A stretch of DNA of 45,707 nt, taken from the NCBI GenBank assembly GCA_942636505.2, contig CALOGB020000217.1, positions 1 through 45,707 of the forward strand. Direction: 5' to 3'. The position numbers and the translations under genes were made by a program. Of this stretch, positions 25,868 to 35,063 are shown piece after piece. The DNA comes from an uncultured bacterium (lineage in GTDB: Bacteria; Pseudomonadota; Alphaproteobacteria; Sphingomonadales; Sphingomonadaceae). The notes under the pieces were generated by a model, which was given only the letters and a program-made list of their open reading frames with translations, was not told the origin of the DNA and searched no databases. Numbering within the stretch: position 1 is the first letter of the stretch; the number at the start of each line of letters is the position of its first letter.

Positions 25868-25911
25868 GCCTGTTGGCCGACCTGAAAGGAAGCATGGGTC
25901 GGCCAACAGGC
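25868..25911 (-). terminator. perfect 15-bp hairpin between the SDR and cysteine-cluster genes
   Basis: GCCTGTTGGCCGACC (25868-25882) pairs perfectly with GGTCGGCCAACAGGC (25897-25911) across 14 nt. On the minus strand the stem begins two bases after the SDR stop. There is no T-run after it, so it is not a textbook intrinsic terminator. It may act as a terminator in transcripts from either side, an mRNA-end stabiliser or an attenuator. Confidence 0.5.
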
Positions 25912-25913
25912 GA

Positions 25914-26756
25914 TCAGTGCGCAGCGTTGAAGTCGGTCGAGCCCGACAGCTTTGCAAACCTCGCCGCCTGCTCCCGGCGCTCGGCGGTCATCGTCTCGAT
26001 GATGCCGAGCACGTCCTTGCCCACCGCGAGGATCCGCGGAGGTTCCGCCATGCCCGCGATCTGCACCATGACATCCCCGAACTTGGCCGGATCACCCGCC
26101 TGCGTTCCATTGACCGGCGCCCAGGCGTCGCGAGCAGGCGTCAGATGCGAATAGTCGTCGATACTGGGCGCAGCATAGCGCACGGACGCATTGCTCAGCA
26201 GGTCGGTCCGGAACATGCCCGGTTCGACGAGCACGGTCCTGATGCCGAATTGCTCGACCTCCTGCGCCAGTGCGAGGGTCAGTCCCTCGACGGCGAACTT
26301 GGTCGCGCCGTACGCAGTGCTCTGCGCGAAGCCCTGGATGCCGCCGCCCGAGCTGATGTTCAGGATCCTTCCGGATCGCTGGCGCCGCATGACCGGCAAG
26401 ACCGCGCGCAGCACGTGCATCACGCCGAAAACGTTGACGCGGTACTGCCACTCGATGTCGGCCCAGTCGAGTTCCTCGAAATTCCCGAATACGCCGCCGC
26501 CGGCGTTATTGAGCAGCACGTCGATCTTACCGAACTCGGCAATGCCCCGATCAACGGCGGCTTGAACCTCAGCGGGGTTCGTCACGTCGAGCGCGGTGAC
26601 GACGAGATTGTCGCCGGCGTACTCGGAAAGGGCATCATTAATCTTCGCGGCATTTCGACCTGCTGCGATAACCCGGTCGCCATGCTGGAGGGCCGCGCGA
26701 GCGGTGCCGGCGCCCAATCCGCTGCCGGCGCCCGTGATAAACCAGATCTTGCTCAT
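25914..26756 (-). CDS. short-chain dehydrogenase/reductase
   Basis: This encodes a 280-aa classical SDR. The nucleotide-binding ITGAGSGLGAGTARAALQHG is at the N terminus, NNAGGGVFG follows near residue 88, and the catalytic SSGGGIQGFAQSTAYGATKF region supplies the Ser and the YxxxK Tyr/Lys pair. Length is slightly above the 250-aa norm, with a long C-terminal substrate loop. It would oxidise or reduce a carbonyl or alcohol in the cytoplasm with NAD(P); the AGRN after the second strand hints at NADPH preference. GAGG lies before the ATG at 26756. A strong hairpin follows the stop. The substrate is unknown. Confidence 0.9.
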   Translation of the reverse strand: MSKIWFITGAGSGLGAGTARAALQHGDRVIAAGRNAAKINDALSEYAGDNLVVTALDVTNPAEVQAAVDRGIAEFGKIDVLLNNAGGGVFGNFEELDWADIEWQYRVNVFGVMHVLRAVLPVMRRQRSGRILNISSGGGIQGFAQSTAYGATKFAVEGLTLALAQEVEQFGIRTVLVEPGMFRTDLLSNASVRYAAPSIDDYSHLTPARDAWAPVNGTQAGDPAKFGDVMVQIAGMAEPPRILAVGKDVLGIIETMTAERREQAARFAKLSGSTDFNAAH

Positions 26757-26926
26757 GATGACCTCGCTTTTGGATAGGCCGACGGTATCGGCGGCGCTTC
26801 ACCCAGCGGGACGAAGCGCCCCGATCGTCGTGACACGTGCTTTTCCAGGAAAGAGCTGGCCCAGACAATCGGCCGGCCCTTCATCGACGGGATGAAATCC
26901 GCTCACGTATCGATCCCGGACCAGCC

Positions 26927-26957
26927 CGAGCGAGGATGGCGATCGCATCCTCGCTCG
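26927..26957 (-). terminator. 12-bp hairpin downstream of the second SDR gene
   Basis: CGAGCGAGGATG (26927-26938) and CATCCTCGCTCG (26946-26957) are perfect complements with a 7-nt loop. It lies 45-75 bp after the SDR stop at 27002 on the minus strand, in a 245-bp gap before the next minus-strand gene. No T-run follows, but the stem is long and GC-rich. It is a likely end-of-transcript structure. Confidence 0.5.
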
Positions 26958-27001
26958 GCACCGACGATCCGCCGCCGGCAACACCGGGTCGCCGGTAAAG
27001 G

Positions 27002-27784
27002 CTAGCCGCCCAGACCGACGGTCTGGCCTCCGTCGACGACCATCGCGTGGCCGACCATGAACGCCGCGGCGTCCGAGCATATGTAGAGGACGGCGGCGGC
27101 AATCTCCTCGGGCTTCCCCATGCGGCCGATCGGCTCCTGCGCAATCATCTTCTTCTGACCTTCCTCGGTGCCGCCCGAAACGCGGTCCGTGATCATCGGC
27201 GTTTCGATGATGCCGGGGCAGATGACGTTCACGCGGATGCCGTCGCCGATATATTCGAGCGCGGCCGACTTGCTGAGCCCGATCACGCCGTGCTTGACCG
27301 CGACGTAGCCGGCCTGCCCGGCGATTCCGACGACGCCGGCGCCCGACGACGTGTTGACGATCGCGCCGCCGCCGCGCTTCTGCATCAGCGGAATCTGGTA
27401 CTTCATGCACAGGAACACGCCGCGCAGGTCGATCGCCGTCATGCGGTCAAAATCCTCCTCGCTGAGGTCCGCCAGCGGGATCTGCTGCTGCTCGATGCCC
27501 GCATTGTTGAAGGCGATGTCGATACCGCCGAAGGCCTCGACGGTCTTGTCGAGCGTGGTGCGGACGTCCTCGCTCTTCGAGACGTCGCAGGTGATGCCGA
27601 CGGCGCTGCCCCCTGCGGCCTCGATCGCTGCGACGACTTCGGCAACGCCGTCTTCGTTCAGATCGACGACGGCGACATGGGCACCGGCCTTGGCAAAGGC
27701 GATGGCGGTGGTGCGCCCGATGCCGTTGGCGGCGCCGGTGATGAAGGCAATCTTGCCTGCGTAGTTCTGGTTCTGGTCGGCCAT
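27002..27784 (-). CDS. short-chain dehydrogenase (classical, NAD-type)
   Basis: This encodes a 260-aa enzyme of the classical SDR family. It has [19 protein letters not shown] at the N terminus, VVDLNED after the second strand (acidic residue favouring NAD), NNAG near residue 93, [10 protein letters not shown] with the catalytic Ser, and YVAVK with the catalytic Tyr/Lys pair, then CPGIIETPM. The C-terminal GGQTVG ending is typical. Length is normal. AAGGA stands before the ATG at 27784. It is divergent from the RibD-C-like gene at 27964 with a 179-bp shared regulatory gap. Substrate unknown; the other SDR is not a close paralog. Confidence 0.92.
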   Translation of the reverse strand: MADQNQNYAGKIAFITGAANGIGRTTAIAFAKAGAHVAVVDLNEDGVAEVVAAIEAAGGSAVGITCDVSKSEDVRTTLDKTVEAFGGIDIAFNNAGIEQQQIPLADLSEEDFDRMTAIDLRGVFLCMKYQIPLMQKRGGGAIVNTSSGAGVVGIAGQAGYVAVKHGVIGLSKSAALEYIGDGIRVNVICPGIIETPMITDRVSGGTEEGQKKMIAQEPIGRMGKPEEIAAAVLYICSDAAAFMVGHAMVVDGGQTVGLGG

Positions 27785-27963
27785 CTCGAATTCCTTGACG
27801 CTGAGGCGGCTTGGTCGCCGCGGACACGATCAAGAACGAAGTCAGTCGATGCCGCTTCCATGAAATCCCCTCACCGATCCGATGCAGCACCCTCATTGGG
27901 CCAACAGGCCGCTGCGGTCGTTCTTTGTAGGTAGATTCAAAGCCATTTCCAGGACTCCCGTAC

Positions 27964-28659
27964 ATGAAGCCCCATATCATCTGTCACATGGCCAGCAGCA
28001 TCGACGGCAAAATCCTGCCCGAACGATGGACGCCGAGCGGCGTGCATTCACATAATATGTACGAGGAACTGCATGGTCGGCTTGGCGGCGGATCGTGGCT
28101 CGTCGGGCGTATCACCGGCCAGGAATTCGCCAAGGCAAAAGCGTATCCTGATCGCCCCAAAGCGAAGTTGCCCCGAGAGGCGTGGCTGCCGAACGCCGAT
28201 GCCGAGGCGTATGGCGTTGTGCTCGATGCACAGGGCAAGATCGCTTGGGGACGCAGCGACGTCGGCGGCGATCCGATCGTCGTCGTCCTGACCAAGGCGG
28301 TATCCGACGCGCATCTCGCGGGATTGCGCGAGGACGGCGTCGGCTACGTCTTTGCCGGTGAGACCGACCTCGACCCGCACGAGGTTGTAGCGATCCTCGC
28401 TGCCGAACTCGGGATCGACCGCCTGCTCCTCGAAGGGGGTGGTCACCTCAATGGCGGCTTTCTCCGTGCCGGCCTTGTCGACGAGATCAGCCTGATGCTC
28501 GTTCCCGCAATCGATGGCGCATCAGGCGCTCCGGCCGTTTTCGATGGCTCCGGCGCGTCGGAGCCGGCTCGGTTGCCGATCGATGATCTGGCTTTGATGA
28601 GCCATGAGGTCATGGACGGCGGGATCGTCTGGCTTCGCTATCGGGTCACTGCCGCCTGA
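27964..28659 (+). CDS. dihydrofolate-reductase-like (RibD C-terminal) protein
   Basis: This encodes a 231-aa cytoplasmic protein of the RibD-C/DHFR-fold family. The N-terminal ICHMASSIDGKI and the later LLLEGGGHLNGGFLRAGLVD motif are characteristic, the latter forming the NADPH-binding loop. Members reduce pyrimidine intermediates or act as general reductases, and function in many bacteria is unassigned. AGGA lies about 9 nt before the ATG at 27964. It is transcribed away from the SDR gene at 27784. No riboflavin genes lie nearby, so a direct role in riboflavin synthesis is unlikely. Confidence 0.85.
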   Translation: MKPHIICHMASSIDGKILPERWTPSGVHSHNMYEELHGRLGGGSWLVGRITGQEFAKAKAYPDRPKAKLPREAWLPNADAEAYGVVLDAQGKIAWGRSDVGGDPIVVVLTKAVSDAHLAGLREDGVGYVFAGETDLDPHEVVAILAAELGIDRLLLEGGGHLNGGFLRAGLVDEISLMLVPAIDGASGAPAVFDGSGASEPARLPIDDLALMSHEVMDGGIVWLRYRVTAA

Positions 28660-28870
28660 CGCCTTCGGGTTTTCGGGGTGCGTGCATGAGCAACGCTCAC
28701 CAAGGCATCAACGTCAGGCCGAATTGTCGGTCGGCTCGTCTTCCCCTAAATTACGGTTCGTCGCTGCCTACCGTTCGTTCCCGAACCGGCAAGGCGCGAG
28801 CGTCCGGATCTGTCGTGATCCCTCCTCACCGACGGGTCCGGGCGCATTTGACACACTCAGGAGAGCCATC

Positions 28871-30103
28871 ATGGCAAGTCCCATCGCCGCGGTTGCGGAA
28901 ACCGATGCCGCGCGCATCGATGATCGGCCCGCCCGCTGGGGTGCGGTATACGCAATGGCGCTGTGCAGCTTCGTACTCATCGCATCCGAGTTCATGCCGG
29001 TCAGCCTGCTCAGCCCGATCGCGCAGACGCTGAACCTCAGCGAGGGCAAGGCCGGACAGGCGATCGCCGTATCCGGCCTGTTCGCGGTCATCACTAGCCT
29101 CTCGCTGTCCGCCGTGCTGGGCAGGATGGACCGCCGGATCGTGCTGCTCGTGCTGACCAGCATGCTGATGCTGTCCGGTGCCATCGTTGCTTTCGCGCCC
29201 ACGTATCTGGTGTTCATGGCCGGGCGAGCCCTTCTTGGCGTCGCGATCGGCGGGTTCTGGTCGATGTCCGCCGCGGTCACGATGCGACTGGTGCCGAGCC
29301 AGTCAGTCCCGAAGGCGCTTGCGGTCATCAGTGGCGGCAATGCGCTGGCTACCGTTCTCGCGGCGCCACTGGGCAGCTTTGTCGGCAACCTGATCGGGTG
29401 GCGCGGGGCATTCTTCTGCGTGGTACCCGTCGCGCTCGCCGCGGTGATCTGGCAGGCCGTCACGCTGCCGAGCCTCCCCGTGGCCGAACGGCAGAGCGCC
29501 CGCAGCATGTTCGCGCTGCTTCGCCGGCCGCCCGTGGTGTTCGGCCTGCTGACCGTCGCCATGCTGTTCGTCGGACAGTTCGCGCTGTTCACCTATCTCC
29601 GCCCGTTCCTCGAGCAGGTAACGCACGTCTCGCCGGCGATGCTGTCGATCATGCTGCTGATCCTTGGCGTATCCGGGTTCATCGGCACGGTCCTGATCGG
29701 CCGTGTGCTGAACGGGGGGCTGTTCCTCACGCTCGCTGTGTTGCCCGCTTTGATGGCGGCTACGGCGGTGGCGCTGACGGTCGTTGGCACGTCGGTCGTC
29801 GCGGTCGGAATCCTGCTCGCGGTCTGGGGTTTTGCGGGCACGTCGGCTCCGGTGGCATGGTGGACCTGGCTGGCGCGAACCGTGCCTGACGAGGCTGAGG
29901 CTGGCGGCGGACTGATGGTGGCGATCGTGCAGCTTGCGATTACGCTGGGCGCGACGATGGGCGGCATCGTCTTCGATGCGGCCGGACCGCGCGCCGAGTT
30001 CCTCACCAGCGCCGGCCTTCTCGCGGTGGCAGCAGTCGCCGCCTTGGCGATCGGCCGCGCACACCGCGGCATGGCTGGGCATGCGCAGGCAGCGACTGCA
30101 TGA
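28871..30103 (+). CDS. MFS transporter heading the molybdenum-enzyme operon
   Basis: This encodes a 410-aa, twelve-helix major facilitator protein. I start at 28871, where GGAGAG precedes the ATG; the frame runs on upstream, but that part is not protein-like. The first helix contains ALCSFVLIASEFMPVSLL, the loop 2-3 region GRMDRRIV, and typical MFS motifs such as AGRALLGVAIGGFWS follow. The style resembles AraJ/YdhP-type sugar or drug exporters. Its stop overlaps the XdhC-like gene's start (ATGA), so it is probably the first gene of the operon that continues to 38826. Transport of the oxidised compound or its product is a reasonable guess. Confidence 0.88.
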   Translation: MASPIAAVAETDAARIDDRPARWGAVYAMALCSFVLIASEFMPVSLLSPIAQTLNLSEGKAGQAIAVSGLFAVITSLSLSAVLGRMDRRIVLLVLTSMLMLSGAIVAFAPTYLVFMAGRALLGVAIGGFWSMSAAVTMRLVPSQSVPKALAVISGGNALATVLAAPLGSFVGNLIGWRGAFFCVVPVALAAVIWQAVTLPSLPVAERQSARSMFALLRRPPVVFGLLTVAMLFVGQFALFTYLRPFLEQVTHVSPAMLSIMLLILGVSGFIGTVLIGRVLNGGLFLTLAVLPALMAATAVALTVVGTSVVAVGILLAVWGFAGTSAPVAWWTWLARTVPDEAEAGGGLMVAIVQLAITLGATMGGIVFDAAGPRAEFLTSAGLLAVAAVAALAIGRAHRGMAGHAQAATA

Positions 30104-31218
30104 AGCAGGCGCTGGCCATCCTGCGCTTCCTGCGCGACTGTGCCAAGCGCGGAGAACGGGCCGCGCTGGTGACGCTGACCGACGTCACCGGCAGTGCCGC
30201 GCGCGCGCCGGGCGAGCACATGGCGGTCGCCGAAAGCGGACGGTCGCTCGGGTCGTTTTCGGGCGGGTGCGTGGAAGCCGCGGTGATCGCTGAGGCGCAG
30301 GAGGTGCTTGCCGAAGGGCGTGCGCGACACGTGCGCTATGGAGACGGCTCGCGTTATATCGACATTCGCTTGCCCTGCGGCGGGGGCATCGACCTGCTTT
30401 TCACGCCAGCAGCGGATCGCCAGCAGATCGATTGCGCCATCGCCGTTCTGGAACGGCGCGAGCCGCTCACGCTTCGGCTCACCCTTGTCGGCGATATGAC
30501 TGCCGCTCGTTCGGATGAAGACGATCGCACGCAATGGCACGATACGGCGTTCATCGTGCGGCACGAACCGGTGCTGCGGTTGGTCGTCATGGGGCATGGT
30601 GCGGAACCCGCCGCTATGCTCGACATCGCCCGTGCCTATGGCGCCGAGGTCGTGCTCTTGAGCCCGCAGAATTTGCTGGTGGAGGACGCACGGGAGAAGG
30701 GCATGCCGGCCGAGCTTCTCCGCTTCGTCGGCCGCGTCGAAGGATTGATGGTCGATCCCTGGACCGCCGTTATCACGTTGTTCCACGATCACGATTGGGA
30801 AACGCCGCTCCTGCTACAAGTGCTGGAACAGCGCCCGTTCTTTGTTGGCGCGATGGGCAGCATGCGTACACATCTCGAACGCCAGCGGCGCCTGCTGGAC
30901 GCAGGGGCAGATACGGGCGACATCGCGCGCGTCACCGGGCCCGTTGGCTTGATCAAGGCAACACGCGACCCGCAAACATTGGCGCTCTCGATCATGGCGC
31001 AGGTGGTCCAGGCCTACGGCTTGGAAACGGCATCCGACCACCCTTCCTCGGCCCGTTGGTCCATGAGCCATCCTCATGGTTTCATTGAACAACATGCACG
31101 CTCCGATCCAGGCGGTGGTGCGTTACAGTCCTCGACAATCTTTGATGTAGATCAGACCCTTACCGCGGACGCGCGGTTCGACAGGAAGGAAGAAGAAGCC
31201 CATGACCAGCGTATCTGA
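30100..31218 (+). CDS. XdhC/PaoD-family molybdenum cofactor insertion chaperone
   Basis: This encodes a 372-aa protein of the XdhC/CoxI family. The N-terminal domain has the conserved GSAARAPGEHMAV and GGCVEAAV region, and the C-terminal Rossmann part shows LVVMGHGAEP and GPVGLIKATRDPQTLALSIM. In E. coli the equivalent PaoD binds molybdenum cofactor in cytosine dinucleotide form and inserts it into PaoC. Presence here next to paoABC-like genes fits that role. It overlaps the MFS stop by 4 bp and its own C terminus overlaps the PaoA start by 17 bp. Its C-terminal 35 residues are polar and may be a tail. It is cytoplasmic. Confidence 0.88.
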   Translation: MKQALAILRFLRDCAKRGERAALVTLTDVTGSAARAPGEHMAVAESGRSLGSFSGGCVEAAVIAEAQEVLAEGRARHVRYGDGSRYIDIRLPCGGGIDLLFTPAADRQQIDCAIAVLERREPLTLRLTLVGDMTAARSDEDDRTQWHDTAFIVRHEPVLRLVVMGHGAEPAAMLDIARAYGAEVVLLSPQNLLVEDAREKGMPAELLRFVGRVEGLMVDPWTAVITLFHDHDWETPLLLQVLEQRPFFVGAMGSMRTHLERQRRLLDAGADTGDIARVTGPVGLIKATRDPQTLALSIMAQVVQAYGLETASDHPSSARWSMSHPHGFIEQHARSDPGGGALQSSTIFDVDQTLTADARFDRKEEEAHDQRI

Positions 31219-31840
31219 GGTAGAGTTTTCGCGACGCGGGCTGCTAGCGGGAAGCGCAGCGACCGCGGTGATCGTCGCATCACCAGCCGGTGCCGTCGCA
31301 ACGACGCCGCCCAAGGCGGAAGCCGCGCCAACCATGCCAGTACGCTTCAAGGTCAATGGCGAGAAGCGTGAGCTCAGCCTCGATCCGCGGACGACACTGC
31401 TCGATGCGTTGCGCGAACACCTGCACCTTACGGGTACGAAGAAGGGCTGCGATCACGGCCAGTGCGGCGCCTGCACCGTGATGGTCGACGGGGTCCGGAT
31501 CAATTCCTGCCTGAGCCTCGCAGTAATGCACGAAGGTGACGAGATCACGACGATCGAGGGCCTCGGCACGCCCGACAAGCTGCATCCGATGCAGGCGGCC
31601 TTCATCAAGCATGACGGCTATCAGTGCGGCTACTGCACGCCGGGGCAAATTTGCTCGGCGGTCGCGGTCCTTGACGAGATCAAGCGTGGGGTTCCGAGCC
31701 ACGCGCAGGGCGACTTGATGACCAAGCCGACCGCGTCGAACGTCGAGATGCGCGAGCGCATGAGCGGCAACATTTGCCGCTGCGGTGCCTATTCCAACAT
31801 CGCCGAGGCCATGGCCGAAGTCGCGGGAGCAAAAGCATGA
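31202..31840 (+). CDS. paoA: PaoA-like 2Fe-2S subunit, Tat-exported
   Basis: This encodes a 212-aa iron-sulfur subunit of a periplasmic xanthine-oxidase-family enzyme. A twin-arginine signal ([17 protein letters not shown]) covers the first 30 residues. The plant-type 2Fe-2S site is CxxxxCxxC...C at Cys83, 88, 91 and 103, and the second site uses Cys142, 145, 192 and 194. This matches E. coli PaoA. The complex passes electrons from PaoC to the FAD in PaoB, and the folded heterotrimer is exported through Tat using this signal. GGAAGGAAG lies before the ATG. The gene overlaps PaoB (ATGA) at its end. Confidence 0.93.
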   Translation: MTSVSEVEFSRRGLLAGSAATAVIVASPAGAVATTPPKAEAAPTMPVRFKVNGEKRELSLDPRTTLLDALREHLHLTGTKKGCDHGQCGACTVMVDGVRINSCLSLAVMHEGDEITTIEGLGTPDKLHPMQAAFIKHDGYQCGYCTPGQICSAVAVLDEIKRGVPSHAQGDLMTKPTASNVEMRERMSGNICRCGAYSNIAEAMAEVAGAKA

Positions 31841-32787
31841 GAGCTTTCACTTATGAGCGCGCCAAGGACGCGAGCGGCGCGGCGCGTGCCGTTGCCGCAA
31901 ACCCGGCCGCCAAGTTCATCGCGGGCGGGACCAACCTGCTCGACCTGATGAAGATCGAGGTCGAAACGCCGACTCATCTCGTCGACGTGCAGGATCTCGG
32001 CTTCGACAAGATCGAGGCGACGCGTGACGGAGGCCTGCGCATTGGTGCACTGGTGACCAACACAAATCTCGCTGCGGACGAGCGCGTCCGCCGCGATTAT
32101 GGCGTGCTGACCCGCGCTATCGTCGCCGGTGCGTCGGGCCAATTGCGCAACAAGGCGTCGACCGCAGGCAATCTGCTCCAGCGTACGCGGTGCCCATATT
32201 TCTACGACACCAACATGGCGTGCAACAAGCGCAAGCCGGGTTCGGGTTGCGCGGCAATCGGCGGATATTCGCGCCAGTTGGGTGTGATCGGCGTCAGCGA
32301 CAGCTGCATCGCAACGTTCCCGGGCGACATGGCTGTGGCGATGCGCGTGCTCGACGCGGTGGTCGAGACGGTCGATGCGACCGGGCAGCGCCGTTCGATC
32401 CCCATCGCCGACTTCCACCGGCTGTGGGGTGATACGCCCCAGCAGGATACCGTGCTGAAGCAAGGCGAGCTAATCACCGCGGTTACGCTGCCCAAACCGC
32501 TTGGCGGCAAGCATTACTACGAGAAGGTACGCGATCGTGCGTCCTACGCCTATGCATTGGTGTCGGTTGCCGCGGTGATCCAGCCGGACGGTACTGGGCG
32601 CGTTGCGTTCGGCGGCGTGGCCCCCCGCCCCTGGCGTGTCGAAGCCGCGGATGCGTTGTTGCCACGTGGTGCGGCTGCGGTGACCGCACGGGCCTTCCAG
32701 GGCGCTACACCAACCAAGGACAACGCGTTCAAGCTGCCGCTTGCCACTCGCGCATTGGCATCCGTCATCGCTGAAGCGAAGGCATAA
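31837..32787 (+). CDS. paoB: PaoB-like FAD subunit with 4Fe-4S site
   Basis: This encodes a 316-aa FAD-binding medium subunit. The FAD motif [14 protein letters not shown] (about residues 26-39) and the second FAD motif [20 protein letters not shown] are typical. An additional cysteine set, Cys119, 129, 138 and 157 ([19 protein letters not shown] and DSC), matches the extra 4Fe-4S cluster that distinguishes E. coli PaoB from ordinary xanthine dehydrogenases. The protein has no signal of its own, consistent with export in complex with PaoA. The start at 31837 overlaps the PaoA stop as ATGA. Confidence 0.93.
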   Translation: MRAFTYERAKDASGAARAVAANPAAKFIAGGTNLLDLMKIEVETPTHLVDVQDLGFDKIEATRDGGLRIGALVTNTNLAADERVRRDYGVLTRAIVAGASGQLRNKASTAGNLLQRTRCPYFYDTNMACNKRKPGSGCAAIGGYSRQLGVIGVSDSCIATFPGDMAVAMRVLDAVVETVDATGQRRSIPIADFHRLWGDTPQQDTVLKQGELITAVTLPKPLGGKHYYEKVRDRASYAYALVSVAAVIQPDGTGRVAFGGVAPRPWRVEAADALLPRGAAAVTARAFQGATPTKDNAFKLPLATRALASVIAEAKA

Positions 32788-32791
32788 TCCT

Positions 32792-35011
32792 ATGAAATTC
32801 GAGACACCCGCCGCCACCAACCCGATCGACCGGATGAAGGTCGTCGGGCGGGCGCATGACCGCATCGATGGCCCGCTCAAGACGACGGGACAGGCGCCGT
32901 ACGCTTACGAGTTCCATCGCGAGGTTCCAAACGCTGCATATGGTCATGTCCTGGGTTCAGGGGTCGCCAAGGGGCGCATTCGCTCGATGAACCTCGAGGA
33001 AGCAAAGGCTGCACCGGGTGTCCTGGCGATTGTCACCGCGGCCAACGCCGGAAAGCTCGGCAAAGGCAAATACAATACTGCCAAGCTGTTCGCTGGTCCG
33101 GACATCGAGCATTATCATCAGGCAATTGCAGTGGTCGTCGCCGAGACGTTCGAACAGGCGCGAGCTGCTGCGGGGTTGATCAGGGTCGATTATCAGCGAG
33201 CGACCGGCCGGTTCGACATCGACGAAGAGATCAAGACTGCGCCCCTCACCGGTGGCAACAGCGGCGAAGGAAGCGAGTCGCCGCCAGAGCACCGTGTCGG
33301 CAAGTTCGAATCCGCGTTCGCTGCATCACCGGTTAAGCTCGATCAGCGCTACACCACGCCGGATCACAGCCACGCTATGATGGAGCCATTCGCTTCGATC
33401 GCCTCCTGGAACGGCGACGAGCTGACGGTATGGACGTCCAACCAGATGATCGATTGGGGCCGCACGGATCTGGCGACCACGCTCGGCATTCCGAAGGAGA
33501 AGGTAACCTTTCTCTCTCCCTATGTTGGTGGCGGTTTTGGCGGCAAGCTGTTCCTCCGTACCGATGCCGTGTTGGCGGCGTTGGGTGCGCGCGCCGCAAA
33601 ACGGCCGGTCAAGCTGGCGCTGCAGCGCCCGATCATCGCCAACAACACGACGCATCGTCCGGCCACCCGCCAGCGTATCCGGATCGGCGCGACGCGCGAC
33701 GGCACTATCACCGCAATCGCTCATGAGAGCGGTTCAGGAGATCTTCCCGGGGGCAGCCCTGAAACGGCAGTGAATCAAACCGAGCTTTTGTATGCGGGGC
33801 CCAACCGGCTGACATCGCTTCGTCTGGCGGTCATGGATCTTCCCGAAGGCAACGCCATGCGGGCTCCGGGCGAAGCGCCCGGCATGATGGCGCTTGAAGT
33901 CGCCATGGACGAGATGGCCGAAACTCTGGGCATGGATCCTATCGCTTTTCGCGTGAAGAACGACACCCAGGTCGATCCCAAGGACGCCAAGAGGCGCTTC
34001 TCCCAGCGTCAGTTGGTTCGCTGCCTGACCGAGGGCGCACAGCAGTTCGGTTGGTCGCGTCGCAACCCCCGGCCTGGACAGGTCCGCGACGGCCGCTGGT
34101 TGGTTGGAATGGGTGTAGCATCGTCGTTCCGCAACCACATGAACATGCCGTCGGGCGCACGCGTCCGGCTGAGCCGAGAAGGCGTGGTCACGATCGAAAC
34201 GGACATGACCGATATCGGCACAGGCAGCTACACTATCCTTGCACAGACAGCCTCCGAGATGATGGGAGTCCCGGTCGAAGCCGTGGTCGTGAAACTGGGC
34301 AACTCGGCGTTTCCCGTTTCTGCCGGCTCCGGCGGACAATTTGGCGCCGCCAATTCAACCGCCGGGGTGTATGCCGCCTGCGTCAAGCTTCGTGAAACAG
34401 TCGCGCAGCGACTTGGCTTCAACTCTGCCGACGCCGTGTTCGAAAGCGGCAAGGTGACCAGCGGAAATCGTACGGCGGACCTGCGACAGGTCACGACTGC
34501 CGGCGAGTTGGTCGCGGAAGACAAGATCGAGTTCGGTGCGCTTGACAAGACCTGGCAAATTTCGACCTTCGGAGCGCATTTCGTTGAAGTGGGCGTCGAT
34601 ACCTACACAGGCGCTACGCGCATTCGCCGCATGCTGGCGGTTTGCGCTGCGGGTCGCATCATCAATCCCAAGTCCGCGAGAAGCCAGGTCATCGGCGCGA
34701 TGACGATGGGCGTTGGATCAGCGCTGATGGAGGAATTGGCAGTCGATAAACGCTTCGGTCTCTTCATCAACCATGACCTTGCGACGTACGAGGTGCCGGT
34801 TCACGCAGATATCCCGCATCAGGAGGTGATCTTCCTTGATGAAGCCGACGACAAGGCCAATCCGATGAAGGCCAAAGGCGTAGGTGAACTCGGCCTTTGC
34901 GGCGTCGGCGCGGCGGTCGCGAACGCCATGTACAACGCGACCGGCGTCCGCCTTCGCGATTATCCGCTGACACTCGACAAGCATTTCGACCGGCTGCCGA
35001 CGGTGGCGTGA
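32792..35011 (+). CDS. paoC: PaoC-like molybdenum subunit, copy 1
   Basis: This encodes a 739-aa large subunit binding molybdopterin cytosine dinucleotide. Family motifs are YVGGGFGGK (cofactor site), RAPGEAPGMMALEVAMDE, GTGSYTILAQTASEMMGVPV and the active-site KGVGELGLCG with Glu699 (equivalent to E. coli Glu692). It has no signal peptide and would leave the cell with PaoA. Members oxidise aromatic aldehydes and related substrates in the periplasm. The start at 32792 has a GAAGG ribosome site, and the gene follows paoB by 4 bp. A close paralog lies 650 bp downstream (35669-37879). Confidence 0.93.
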   Translation: MKFETPAATNPIDRMKVVGRAHDRIDGPLKTTGQAPYAYEFHREVPNAAYGHVLGSGVAKGRIRSMNLEEAKAAPGVLAIVTAANAGKLGKGKYNTAKLFAGPDIEHYHQAIAVVVAETFEQARAAAGLIRVDYQRATGRFDIDEEIKTAPLTGGNSGEGSESPPEHRVGKFESAFAASPVKLDQRYTTPDHSHAMMEPFASIASWNGDELTVWTSNQMIDWGRTDLATTLGIPKEKVTFLSPYVGGGFGGKLFLRTDAVLAALGARAAKRPVKLALQRPIIANNTTHRPATRQRIRIGATRDGTITAIAHESGSGDLPGGSPETAVNQTELLYAGPNRLTSLRLAVMDLPEGNAMRAPGEAPGMMALEVAMDEMAETLGMDPIAFRVKNDTQVDPKDAKRRFSQRQLVRCLTEGAQQFGWSRRNPRPGQVRDGRWLVGMGVASSFRNHMNMPSGARVRLSREGVVTIETDMTDIGTGSYTILAQTASEMMGVPVEAVVVKLGNSAFPVSAGSGGQFGAANSTAGVYAACVKLRETVAQRLGFNSADAVFESGKVTSGNRTADLRQVTTAGELVAEDKIEFGALDKTWQISTFGAHFVEVGVDTYTGATRIRRMLAVCAAGRIINPKSARSQVIGAMTMGVGSALMEELAVDKRFGLFINHDLATYEVPVHADIPHQEVIFLDEADDKANPMKAKGVGELGLCGVGAAVANAMYNATGVRLRDYPLTLDKHFDRLPTVA

Positions 35012-35063
35012 GATACGTCGTGCAGGGCGGCTGCCATGTACGGCGCGAATGGGAGACCAGACG

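Noticed and set aside
25119..26777. 552-codon plus-strand frame spanning two minus-strand genes
   Set aside because: It covers both the cysteine-cluster and SDR genes in antisense, including their intergenic hairpin; both minus genes have full motifs.
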